A stretch of 64,000 bases of DNA from Desulfobacteraceae bacterium (lineage in GTDB: Bacteria > Desulfobacterota > Desulfobacteria > Desulfobacterales > Desulfobacteraceae): NCBI GenBank assembly GCA_016744295.1, contig JADGEQ010000004.1:124001-188000 (forward strand), in the 5' to 3' direction. Positions within the stretch are counted from its first letter, which is position 1. Every line of letters starts with the position of its first letter. Made by a program: the position numbers and the translations under genes. The notes under the pieces are model-generated. The model saw only the letters and a program-made list of their open reading frames with translations. It did not search any database and was not told the origin of the DNA. Shown piece by piece: positions 1 through 7,504 of the stretch.

Positions 1-1
1 A

Positions 2-349
2 ATCGACGCCTTCTGGACCCAGAACCTGAGGCGCGAAAAATTGTTTGACGTAACCATAACAGGGGATAAATTTCTTTCCCGGTTCATTGCCTTAAAAAAG
101 CGGTTCAAGGAGATTCAGGACATTGAAAATATGCAGCCCAGGGAGATCGGCACTGACAAGGCAGTCATGGAGATTGTTTTTAAGGGGAGCCCTGAGCAAT
201 TTGCCGATGCCGTGATGCTCAAAACCTTTGTTGGGTTTGGAATTGAGGTGGGTGACGTCACGGAGAACATGGTCTCCATCCGTTTTATTGAAAAACAGGA
301 TGACTTGCCCCTGGGTGATTCGGGTGTTGAAGAAAAAACAGGCGAATAA
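2..349 (+). CDS. C-terminal end of an unrecognised protein (partial)
   Basis: The reading frame is open from the left edge of the window, so only the last 115 or so residues are visible and the true start lies outside. The in-frame TTG at 41 is unlikely to be a start because the frame continues upstream through ordinary codons. The fragment is mixed alpha/beta, has no membrane segment, and ends in an acidic tail. I do not recognise a family. It is followed by about 55 bases and then the tRNA gene, so it is the last protein gene of its unit. Confidence 0.6.
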   Translation: MDAFWTQNLRREKLFDVTITGDKFLSRFIALKKRFKEIQDIENMQPREIGTDKAVMEIVFKGSPEQFADAVMLKTFVGFGIEVGDVTENMVSIRFIEKQDDLPLGDSGVEEKTGE

Positions 350-404
350 GTATTAGTTTTTCTTGACACAAAATGCGGGGTTTGATAGAAACAGCAGACA
401 CTAT

Positions 405-480
405 AGGCGCGTAACTCAGTTGGTAGAGTGCTACCCCGACACGGTAGAAGTCAGCAGTTCAAGTCTGCTCGTGCCTACCA
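405..480 (+). tRNA. tRNA-Val (anticodon GAC), CCA encoded
   Basis: A full cloverleaf can be drawn: acceptor 405-411 with 470-476 (one G-T pair), D stem 414-417 with 426-429, anticodon stem 431-435 with 443-447, variable loop 448-452, T stem 453-457 with 465-469, discriminator A at 477 and encoded CCA 478-480. The anticodon loop 436-442 reads CCGACAC, giving GAC at 438-440, which decodes valine GUC/GUU. Position 33 (base 437) is C where almost all tRNAs have U. A rho-independent terminator follows immediately. Confidence 0.9.
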
Positions 481-481
481 T

Positions 482-530
482 AAAAAAATCAAGGACTTAC
501 AGGAAACCCTGTAGGTCTTTTTTGATTTTT
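482..530 (+). terminator. Rho-independent terminator after tRNA-Val
   Basis: A 10-bp perfect stem (494-503 with 508-517, loop AAAC) is followed by six T. The flanking A-rich and T-rich tracts extend the pairing outward to about 482 and 530. Confidence 0.85.
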
Positions 531-585
531 ATGACCATTTTGTAACCGGTTCTTTCTTTTAGAACGTACTATTTTAGGAGCGATT

Positions 586-1014
586 GTGAAACCGAAAATA
601 GACAAAATCAGCGTTATTTCAATGCTAATTATACTTTTTTTAATATCCATACCCGGCGTTTATGTTTATTATTTTACTGACTGGAGAAATGACAGCTTTT
701 CCCAAGACGTTGCCCAAAGGCAAGCCATTCCAGAATTTCAGGAAGAATCCAGAGTTTTCGATAACCGGATCCTATTAAGAAAAAATAAAAGTATAATCGT
801 GAACAAAAACAGATTGGTTTTTAAAGGATTGAAAGATAAGATAATTCATCTGGATGTCTATTTGCTCGAGCTTGATCCAGAATATGCTTATACCCACTAT
901 ATTTCAAAGGAAGATGTCCATAAAAGACTCCGACTCGGAGATTCAACATTCCAACTTCTAAAAGCAAGCAAGGGCGCTTTGCAGTTGAAAATTGTTGATT
1001 TTTTTAAATCATGA
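586..1014 (+). CDS. Small single-pass membrane-anchored protein of unknown function
   Basis: Encodes 142 residues from a GTG start preceded by an AGGAG Shine-Dalgarno about six bases upstream. Residues 10-30 form one hydrophobic segment after a short basic N-terminus, so an N-in membrane anchor with a periplasmic domain of about 110 residues is predicted. The soluble part is rich in lysine and leucine and has no cysteine cluster or recognisable catalytic motif. The gene is AT-rich compared with the metabolic genes further on. I do not recognise the family. Confidence 0.6.
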   Translation: MKPKIDKISVISMLIILFLISIPGVYVYYFTDWRNDSFSQDVAQRQAIPEFQEESRVFDNRILLRKNKSIIVNKNRLVFKGLKDKIIHLDVYLLELDPEYAYTHYISKEDVHKRLRLGDSTFQLLKASKGALQLKIVDFFKS

Positions 1015-1041
1015 CGGATCATCCATGAATATAAGATAGCG

Positions 1042-1488
1042 CTATGGTCTTATTCGTATTTCTCTAAAACATTTACCGCTTATTAAAAGAGCGGTTGAAA
1101 TTGACAATTCAAGCACAGCTAGGGTAAACAGCAAAAAAATGCTGTTATGGAACAAGCGATAAGCGTAATTGCCAAGTGTTATCATTAGAAACAGGAAAAA
1201 GAAAAATCGGATGCGGTAGAACTGCCATATTTTAGGCGATTTCAAAGAATAAATCCGTTTGATGTTACTTTTGCAGATACGGATAAAAAGGTATTTTGCC
1301 TTTATCATGCCGATTACCAAGCCAGTTATAACAGTCGAAACCGCCACTGAAACCGGCGCGCCAAGCTTCACAGCTTCAATAAGTATTATCGTACTTTTGA
1401 ACAATAAAATGACAACACCGGAAAACCAGACCACAGCAGCCAATTTGACCAAATTGGCCCTAGTCGCTGTCAACAAGTTTTTGGTCAT
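1042..1488 (-). CDS. Four-helix integral membrane protein of unknown function
   Basis: Encodes 148 residues with four predicted membrane helices (about 15-35, 44-65, 93-112 and 116-136) and a basic cytoplasmic stretch between helices 2 and 3. Its ATG overlaps the stop of the upstream gene (ATGA at 1485-1488), so the two are translationally coupled. There is no recognisable motif. The role is unknown; the coupling suggests that it works with the 66-residue protein encoded just upstream. Confidence 0.6.
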   Translation of the reverse strand: MTKNLLTATRANLVKLAAVVWFSGVVILLFKSTIILIEAVKLGAPVSVAVSTVITGLVIGMIKAKYLFIRICKSNIKRIYSLKSPKIWQFYRIRFFFFLFLMITLGNYAYRLFHNSIFLLFTLAVLELSISTALLISGKCFREIRIRP

Positions 1489-1685
1489 CTGTATTTCAAC
1501 AGTATATTGTACCTCGTTAGGGTGGTATCAACTGCTTGGCTGAGTTTGCCAATGCTTACATTGGATACAAATTTCTTTCCATCTGTTGTAATTTTTATAC
1601 CTTCAACCGTTTTTTTTGTGAGCTTCAGCAGAACGCCAAGCCCAAACGCTTTTTCGACTTCAAAATTTCTGTCTATATTTTTCAT
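1485..1685 (-). CDS. Small soluble protein of unknown function, coupled to membrane protein gene
   Basis: Encodes 66 residues from an ATG with a good AAGGTGAT Shine-Dalgarno about seven bases upstream. The stop overlaps the start of the downstream membrane-protein gene by an ATGA. The protein is basic, has no membrane segment, and I recognise no family. The strong ribosome site and the coupling are the main evidence that it is real despite its size. Confidence 0.55.
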   Translation of the reverse strand: MKNIDRNFEVEKAFGLGVLLKLTKKTVEGIKITTDGKKFVSNVSIGKLSQAVDTTLTRYNILLKYR

Positions 1686-1971
1686 GGCCTATCACCTTTT
1701 AGCCTTATAGTTGTTTCTTTAATTTAAACACACTAGAAGAGTTGTATCCTTGATCTAAATCAAGATTTTAAATTTTTTTGTAAAATTCAAATGTCTATGC
1801 AAGATTATTCTACCTGGCTTGGTTTCGGGAGAACAGATAAATTAATCCATCAACTATTGCTACAGACCTTATACTGTTATCCGGAAATGTCAAAAGACAA
1901 ACTGATTTTGAAAAGGGTATGCCTGGTGCAAAGGCAAAACCGTCATTATCGGCTAAAATGTAATAATGAGA

Positions 1972-2499
1972 TTACACCAACAATTTAGAAAAGATATGAT
2001 CTTTTTGAATATCAGATCCCAAGGTAAAGGTTGTTGAGCCAGTAATTTTAAAGTTCATTTTGCCATAGAATGCATTTCCCCTACTATTTTTTTCCCAGCT
2101 ACTCAACCAAATGGATTTAAATGCATTGTTACTGGCATGTTCTATACACTTTTCCATAAGAGCGAGGCCAATGCCGCAGCCCCAATATTGCTGCAAGGAA
2201 TAAAGCCTGCAAAGTTCAATTGCCGGTAATGGTTGAACACACTCAGGCGCCAGGCTTTGAGAAAGTTTGGCATACCCTACCCATTGATCTTCTAACTTGG
2301 CAATATAGAAGAAAGATTCTTTGTCAGAAATTTCGGATTTAATTTTATTCTCTGTAAAGGATTCTGCCACGTATTCTTCAAAATCCTGCGTTTTATTTAA
2401 TTTTGCAAATGCTTCTCTGAATGTTTTTTCTGCAAATTTAGATAGAGATAAGGCTTCTGAGGGTTTTGCGGTGTGTAAAATCGGTTTCTCAAATTTCAT
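1972..2499 (-). CDS. GNAT family N-acetyltransferase
   Basis: Encodes 175 residues from the ATG at 2499, which has an AGAGGT Shine-Dalgarno six bases upstream; an in-frame start 56 codons further up has no such site and adds unrelated sequence. The fold is a GNAT: beta strands around residues 60-75, a hydrophobic strand with the acetyl-CoA loop QQYWGCGIG near 110-118, then a helix and a C-terminal strand containing AFYGKMNFK. It would transfer an acetyl group from acetyl-CoA to an amine; the substrate cannot be told from sequence. It lies alone between unrelated genes. Confidence 0.75.
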   Translation of the reverse strand: MKFEKPILHTAKPSEALSLSKFAEKTFREAFAKLNKTQDFEEYVAESFTENKIKSEISDKESFFYIAKLEDQWVGYAKLSQSLAPECVQPLPAIELCRLYSLQQYWGCGIGLALMEKCIEHASNNAFKSIWLSSWEKNSRGNAFYGKMNFKITGSTTFTLGSDIQKDHIFSKLLV

Positions 2500-2732
2500 T
2501 ATAACCTCTATTATTTCTGATGTAGTTACAATGACCAATACTAGAGAGAAAGGCTTTTGTCTATATTCAGTTAACAGATGCTGGGATACTTGACTGTTAG
2601 GCTCGACTAAAAGCGACAAACAGAAGAAGAAATTGTGGGGCAGAAATTTGTTTTTTCTGTCCCACAATCATAGACAGAACGCTCTCTTTTCCAATTTCAT
2701 GGAGTTTAATTAACCTAGAATAGCAAACCAGG

Positions 2733-4217
2733 TTAAGGAGCGACTAACGCTTTGACAAAATTAAACATTGATGAAACCTGTCTTTTTGTACTTTCTCCCT
2801 TGAAATAAGCTTGCTTCAAGGATGGTGCTGAAACGAGATTGATATTGTAAAAGCCCCGGTGGTCAAAAAAGTCGAAGGCTGTTCCTTCTTCTATCCCGAA
2901 CATCAGGGTGCTGGCTTCATTTTCAACAAATTGTTTGAGTACCATAGCTTCTTTCAATGGGCTCGTGCCGTCAATGACATCCGAAGGGAAATAATCAGCT
3001 ACCAATATACTGTCTGGCGAGGATGCGGCTGTGATAAAGGCCAAGAGATCGTCCACTGCCTGGGGTGGTATATACATCAGAAGCCCTTCTGCGATGAAGA
3101 GGGTTTTAAGTCCTTTTTGAAATCCGTTCCCGATCAGTTTTTGATCCATCCGGTCCTGCCCGAAAATAACCGGCACGTAGGTGACGTGTCCAGGAAGTCC
3201 ATGAAAGATATCTGTAATGGTTTTTGTCTTAATCTCTGTGGTCAGGGGGTGATCGACTTCAAAAACTTTCAGTTTTTCCGATACACCATCAATACGATAT
3301 GCCCGGGTGTCATATCCGGCACCGATGATGACCATCTGCCGGAAACCACTGGATAGACATTGTTCCACCACCTCGTCAATGAACCGGATTCGAGAAACGA
3401 TGGCCCCGTTAACCCCCGGCATCATCTTATTGTAGGACTCGATCTGAGCTTTGGCTTGATCAGCCGTCTGGAACTGTTTTCTGGCGACTTCGTCAAAGAA
3501 TTCGATGGCATACGGATCATAGAATACCTGGTCCGGTTCAGGAAGAAGGGATTCCGCAGCCCTGAGGCCAGCAATCTGTAAGGCCATTTTTCTTGGATCA
3601 ATACCTGCCATGTTTTTTCCTCCTTTTTCTATGGGTAAGCGACAGCCCGATGGGAACCGGGCTTTCCAACCGACCAGGATGGTCTCGCTGCCCTGCTGCA
3701 TCATGCTGTCGAATAATTCTTTGGTCCAGACGCCCTCAGGGGGATTGCAGGCCTGGAATGCAAGACCGTGGGCAAATAGCCATCGGGTAAGCTGCACCTG
3801 GTAGATTTCTTCCTGGGAGAGGTCCTGAAAAGGCGGATATTCTTTTAGGGACTGGGCCAGGCTTTCCCAGATGACATCCCCGTATTTTTTGAACCAGTCC
3901 ACCCGCCTTCCGTCTGTCATTCCGGAGAACAGATGCGTTTCCGTCATGGCAAAGCGGATGTATCCGATGCCGTGATCGTGCCAGGGATCGTCAGTGAATT
4001 TTCTTGTCATGTAGCCATGAAGAAGATCTACTCCTTTTCTAACCAGTTCTCTGTCCAGCTCGGCCATGGATGCAAAAAAAGAATAAATGGGCCTGGCAGA
4101 TGTGCCGAGACGGGATGCAACAGCCCGGGTGGACAACCTCTCCCATCCGTTTTCCCGGACAAGGGCAAAGGCGGTGTCGATGATTTCCTGTTTGGTGAAT
4201 TTAAATTTAGGCGGCAT
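2733..4217 (-). CDS. TetR-family regulator fused in frame to a SAM-dependent methyltransferase (LCM/TIGR00027 type)
   Basis: One 494-codon frame. Residues 1-60 are a TetR helix-turn-helix (RAVASRLGTSARPIYSFF) and residues 60-200 the helical ligand domain, the normal length of a complete TetR protein. Residues 203-494 are a class I methyltransferase of the PPM1/leucine-carboxyl-methyltransferase type with the SAM motif GAGYDTRAYRI. At the join there is an AAAGGAGG Shine-Dalgarno (3619-3626) seven bases before an in-frame ATG (3611), which would start a normal 292-residue methyltransferase. The likely history is loss of the TetR stop codon; both a fusion and a free methyltransferase may be made. 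A dyad operator lies just upstream. Confidence 0.85.
   Translation of the reverse strand: MPPKFKFTKQEIIDTAFALVRENGWERLSTRAVASRLGTSARPIYSFFASMAELDRELVRKGVDLLHGYMTRKFTDDPWHDHGIGYIRFAMTETHLFSGMTDGRRVDWFKKYGDVIWESLAQSLKEYPPFQDLSQEEIYQVQLTRWLFAHGLAFQACNPPEGVWTKELFDSMMQQGSETILVGWKARFPSGCRLPIEKGGKNMAGIDPRKMALQIAGLRAAESLLPEPDQVFYDPYAIEFFDEVARKQFQTADQAKAQIESYNKMMPGVNGAIVSRIRFIDEVVEQCLSSGFRQMVIIGAGYDTRAYRIDGVSEKLKVFEVDHPLTTEIKTKTITDIFHGLPGHVTYVPVIFGQDRMDQKLIGNGFQKGLKTLFIAEGLLMYIPPQAVDDLLAFITAASSPDSILVADYFPSDVIDGTSPLKEAMVLKQFVENEASTLMFGIEEGTAFDFFDHRGFYNINLVSAPSLKQAYFKGESTKRQVSSMFNFVKALVAP
3619..3626 (-). promoter_or_regulatory. Internal Shine-Dalgarno for the methyltransferase half
   Basis: AAAGGAGG on the minus strand, seven bases from the ATG at 3611 and inside the TetR-methyltransferase frame. 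It is as strong as any ribosome site in the window and would allow independent translation of the methyltransferase. Confidence 0.7.
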
Positions 4218-4261
4218 GATAAAAGTCAGTCCTTTTGCTCAAAAGGATTGTATAAATAAAA

Positions 4262-4297
4262 ATAACGCATCAGCGTTATGCATCATTTGATGCATAA
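4262..4297. promoter_or_regulatory. Overlapping palindromic operator of the TetR regulator
   Basis: Two dyads overlap: 7-bp arms at 4262-4268 and 4273-4279, and perfect 10-bp arms at 4276-4285 and 4288-4297 (TTATGCATCA and its complement). They lie 45-80 bases before the TetR start, as expected for autorepression. Confidence 0.7.
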
Positions 4298-4347
4298 CAT
4301 AATTCATTAAATTGTCAAGAAAAAAAACGATTGAAAAGTTGCCCTTT

Positions 4348-4743
4348 TTATTTATTATCTGAATATGTTATGAGATTTAGACTTATTCCTTGCGGATCCT
4401 TTATCACGCAAAAACGTCCTACTTTTGGGATATCCGTGGGGGGGAGAATAACTTCTCCACCTAATTTTTTGACCCTCTTGGCTGATTTTTCAACATCATC
4501 GACGGTGATATATGGATCCCAACAGGGCATGACATCATCGGGAACGTTTCCCTCTTTGAGCATCATACCTCCGACCATGGTTCCTTCTTTGTGTACAGCC
4601 AAGTAGGGATTGCCGTATATAGTCTTTGTTTCCATGAAGGTCCAACCGAGCAATTCACCATAAAATTTTTTTGCAGACGCCAAATCAGTTGTTATCAGTT
4701 CGTTTAAACTGAACACCCCCTGCCGTCTCAAATAGTTCTCCAT
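4348..4743 (-). CDS. VOC (glyoxalase/bleomycin-resistance/dioxygenase) family protein
   Basis: Encodes 131 residues forming two beta-alpha-beta-beta-beta modules. The N-terminal module has DLASAKKFYGELLGW, the usual first helix of this family, and the C-terminal half ends with IKDPQGISLNLI, the typical closing strand that carries the last metal-ligand position. The reaction is unknown; members include glyoxalases, dioxygenases and antibiotic-binding proteins. It is transcribed in the same direction as the TetR-methyltransferase gene but lies upstream of that gene's operator, so it is probably a separate unit. Confidence 0.75.
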   Translation of the reverse strand: MENYLRRQGVFSLNELITTDLASAKKFYGELLGWTFMETKTIYGNPYLAVHKEGTMVGGMMLKEGNVPDDVMPCWDPYITVDDVEKSAKRVKKLGGEVILPPTDIPKVGRFCVIKDPQGISLNLITYSDNK

Positions 4744-4988
4744 TTCTTTTTTCCAGTATTTTATTGATATCTAATATGTGCTTATGCGAATCCGTATATT
4801 TTGATACTTTCAATGATTTCCCACTGTCTACATGAGAGGACAAAATCATCCTTTAGCAAAAAAATCAACTGTCAAATTTTTTAGATATTAACCTTCCTAT
4901 GGACAAATCTCGACCGGGAGTGTTATTCTCAAATTGAGTTGATTTTAATATTTTTCACCTACTCCTGCACTCTGATTAAGGGTTTATT

Positions 4989-5429
4989 ATGATTGTTAAA
5001 AATATCTGGAAGATTATTAAAAATAGATACAGGCTTTCTACAAAAGTTCAAATGAACTATGAATTAAGTTTTCCTAAGAATCTAATAGGTAAATGTCGGT
5101 TCACTACTAATGATGCCTATGAAATGAGAATGCAAAAAGTATCCCTTTCCACAAAAGGGTTTGTTTTTTCAGATACAATACCACTAAGTTGGTTTACGTC
5201 ATCCGTATTGATACCTTGGGAAAAGGTGTTGAAAATTGTTATCTCAGATACAATTCCCTCAATTGATGGTGTTTTAAACACGCCCTTGTCATCCAAATCA
5301 AATAAACAAACCCTGGATTTTGATTATTGCACACTAGGACTCAATGATCCGCAAGAGATGACAATTGATTTGCCATGGTCAAAAGAGTTTACAGATTACG
5401 CACAAGAAAATAAATTATTTGATATTTAA
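4989..5429 (+). CDS. Hypothetical soluble protein
   Basis: Encodes 146 residues from an ATG with AAGGG about seven bases upstream. It has no signal peptide or membrane helix; alternating hydrophobic residues suggest a mostly beta protein, and the stretch VLIPWEKVLKI recalls PH-like membrane-associated domains, but this is only an impression. AT-rich like its neighbours. Family not recognised. Confidence 0.5.
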   Translation: MIVKNIWKIIKNRYRLSTKVQMNYELSFPKNLIGKCRFTTNDAYEMRMQKVSLSTKGFVFSDTIPLSWFTSSVLIPWEKVLKIVISDTIPSIDGVLNTPLSSKSNKQTLDFDYCTLGLNDPQEMTIDLPWSKEFTDYAQENKLFDI

Positions 5430-5621
5430 CCCTTTGCCATTTTCAAGCAACGCGCCAACAATATACGGATGTTGTTTTTTGGGTTAAATTTTAAAATTTT
5501 GTAGTGGCTGCTACAGAACAATTAATCTTTTTCGTATATCCTATTCTTATTTTAAATTAATTGATTTTATTAATTTTTAATTTAGGGGTTTGTTTTAAAA
5601 TCTTAACAATGGAAAAAACAC

Positions 5622-6341
5622 ATGAAAATTTTAGCGATATCAGGAAGTCCACGTACAGAAAAACGTTCATCTACACTTAAGCTTGTCAAAGCTGTTGCAG
5701 AAAACACTGGGTGTGAGTATGAACTTGTTTCGCTTGCGGGTAAAAAAATCCATGGCTGCATTGGATGCATGGGGTGTGCCGATGATAATATCTGTAAATT
5801 GAAAGACGATTTAACCCCTTTGAGGGATAAAATTGTAGAAGCCGATGCCTATATTCTCGGGGGCTGTAATTTCTTTTCCACTCTTAATGCGAATATGCAT
5901 AGTTTTTTGGAGCGCTGGTATCAGTTTCGTCACAGAGAAAAAAATGATCTTTGGGGTAAACCTGCTGTAACGGTTTCGGTTGGAGGAATGCAGACAAAGG
6001 ATGTTGCTAAAGTTCTTGAACAATTTTGCATGTATAATTTTATTCAAGTAGTGGATAGAGTTGAAGGGTTGGGTGCGCCTGGTTGTTTCTATTGCGGGTA
6101 TGGGGAGACCTGTAAAGTTGGTGCTGTCCATGCTGTACACGGAGATGGATTTAAAATAACAGAGGAGAATACCCCTTGTGTGAGCAAGGATGCTGGATGC
6201 ATGGAAAAAGCGTGTCAAGCAGGAAAAAATCTCGGTAAAATTCTAAAAGATGGCCATGATAGAAATAAGGCAACCCAAGAGATAAGAGAGATGATGACGG
6301 CTATGAGACAGGGACAATTAAAAAAAGTAGAAGCCCTGTAA
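5622..6341 (+). CDS. Iron-sulfur flavoprotein / NADPH-dependent FMN reductase family (flavodoxin fold)
   Basis: Encodes 239 residues. It begins with a flavodoxin-like strand and FMN phosphate loop (ILAISGSPR, then RSSTLKL), followed at residues 46-58 by the compact motif CIGCMGCADDNIC that binds a [4Fe-4S] cluster in Isf-type flavoproteins. Further cysteines occur in the C-terminal half (FYCGYGETC and others). Such cytoplasmic proteins pass electrons from ferredoxin or NAD(P)H through FMN to small acceptors, often in oxygen or quinone defence; the physiological acceptor here is unknown. It stands alone and converges on the MPT cluster. Confidence 0.75.
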   Translation: MKILAISGSPRTEKRSSTLKLVKAVAENTGCEYELVSLAGKKIHGCIGCMGCADDNICKLKDDLTPLRDKIVEADAYILGGCNFFSTLNANMHSFLERWYQFRHREKNDLWGKPAVTVSVGGMQTKDVAKVLEQFCMYNFIQVVDRVEGLGAPGCFYCGYGETCKVGAVHAVHGDGFKITEENTPCVSKDAGCMEKACQAGKNLGKILKDGHDRNKATQEIREMMTAMRQGQLKKVEAL

Positions 6342-6418
6342 ATAGAAACGACAGCCCTAATCATAGAATTAGCTTGCCAATAAATATGCGTTTGACCGGT
6401 AATAAAGATTTCTTCCAT

Positions 6419-7474
6419 TTATCCTGATTTTCCAAAGGGACAGGCGGGAAACCGGCAGGGGGTGCAGTTCAGACACAGTCCCCCATGGGATAGTTTTGCA
6501 AGATCTGTTTTTCCCGGTCGTTCGCCAGCCATAATTCTTGGCAAAATCAGATCGAAAATGGTGTTCTCATGGTAGAGCCCGCAGGCAGGCAGTCCCATGA
6601 TGGATGTGTTTTTATGGTAGCCGATAAGGAACATGGCTCCGGGAAGTACTGCTGCAGAATAATGGATTTTTTCAAACCCGGAATCTTCAATTCCGGCCTT
6701 TGTAACATCGTCCGGGTCAACGGACATGCCGCCGGTGGTGATAATTAAATCCGTGTCCTTTGAAAGATAGGTGTTTATCCCATGGGCAATCATTTCCCGG
6801 TCATCGGGCAGGAGAACACTTTCTTCAAGGCTTGCCCCAAGGGCTGTTATCTTTCTTTCCACAATGGCCTTGAATTTGTCCTGGACAAGCCCTTTGTATA
6901 CCTCATCACCGGTTATAATCAATCTGGCTTTTAAGGGATTGAACCCTTTGACGGTGAAAATGGGGTAGGTTTCTTTGGCAAAGTTGACAGCACGGTCAAG
7001 GTCATCCCTGTGGATCACAAGTGGAATCGCCCGTGTGGCAGCAATTCCCTGATTCAGTTGAACCCGGGTGTTGTTATGCATGGAGGCGCACATGACATCA
7101 GCGCACAGGTTTAATTGGGTCAAGGCATCTATATTCACTTTTAAAAGGCCGGGATATGCCGCCCGAAGCTCCAGTTTTCCCTCTGAAGGAGAATCTGAGA
7201 AAAGGACTCCAGGACCTGAAAGGGCTGCGGCAAGCTCTCGCACGGCATCATCTTCATGTACCTGGCCTTCTTTTAAATCAAGTATATAGAGGTTGTTTTT
7301 GCCCATGCGCATTAACCGGCACATATCCTGGGAGGTTACCATATGTCCTTTTTTAAATGCCGGTCCCTTATACTCTCCGGGGATCACCTGGGTCATGTCA
7401 TGGGCAATACAGGTTCCCACAGCCTCTTCAACAGGTATGGTTTTAAATGCTCTGGCATCTGATCGTTTGTCCAT
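6419..7474 (-). CDS. Molybdopterin-binding (MoCF/MoaB-Mog domain) protein with C-terminal cysteine cluster
   Basis: Encodes 351 residues. Residues about 180-320 are a MoCF-biosynthesis domain (LIITGDEVYKG, then TDLIITTGGMSVDPDD, the pterin-phosphate loop, and GLPACGLYH). Residues 1-175 are a conserved N-terminal region opening like archaeal MPT-binding proteins. The protein ends in a CxxCxxCxxxxC cluster (LCLNCTPCRFPACPF), suited to an Fe-S cluster or metal. The gene at 25894-26949 is a close full-length paralogue, also 351 residues. It is the last gene of the AOR operon, 30 bases after the truncated MoeA, so a role in loading or sorting the pterin cofactor of the AOR is likely. Confidence 0.8.
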   Translation of the reverse strand: MDKRSDARAFKTIPVEEAVGTCIAHDMTQVIPGEYKGPAFKKGHMVTSQDMCRLMRMGKNNLYILDLKEGQVHEDDAVRELAAALSGPGVLFSDSPSEGKLELRAAYPGLLKVNIDALTQLNLCADVMCASMHNNTRVQLNQGIAATRAIPLVIHRDDLDRAVNFAKETYPIFTVKGFNPLKARLIITGDEVYKGLVQDKFKAIVERKITALGASLEESVLLPDDREMIAHGINTYLSKDTDLIITTGGMSVDPDDVTKAGIEDSGFEKIHYSAAVLPGAMFLIGYHKNTSIMGLPACGLYHENTIFDLILPRIMAGERPGKTDLAKLSHGGLCLNCTPCRFPACPFGKSG

Positions 7475-7504
7475 TTGTGTCCTTTTCTTTCTTAAAAGTT
7501 TATT

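Noticed and set aside
363-545. 60-codon frame over the tRNA and its terminator
   Set aside because: Fully explained by the tRNA gene and hairpin.
1791-1988. 65-codon plus-strand frame between two genes
   Set aside because: No ribosome site, unusual composition, and it overlaps the end of the GNAT gene on the other strand.
2500-2667. 56-residue N-terminal extension of the GNAT protein
   Set aside because: The extension does not fit the GNAT fold and the ATG at 2499 has the ribosome site.
405-6400. Attachment-site repeat of the tRNA 3' end
   Set aside because: No second copy of the tRNA end and no integrase gene was found.
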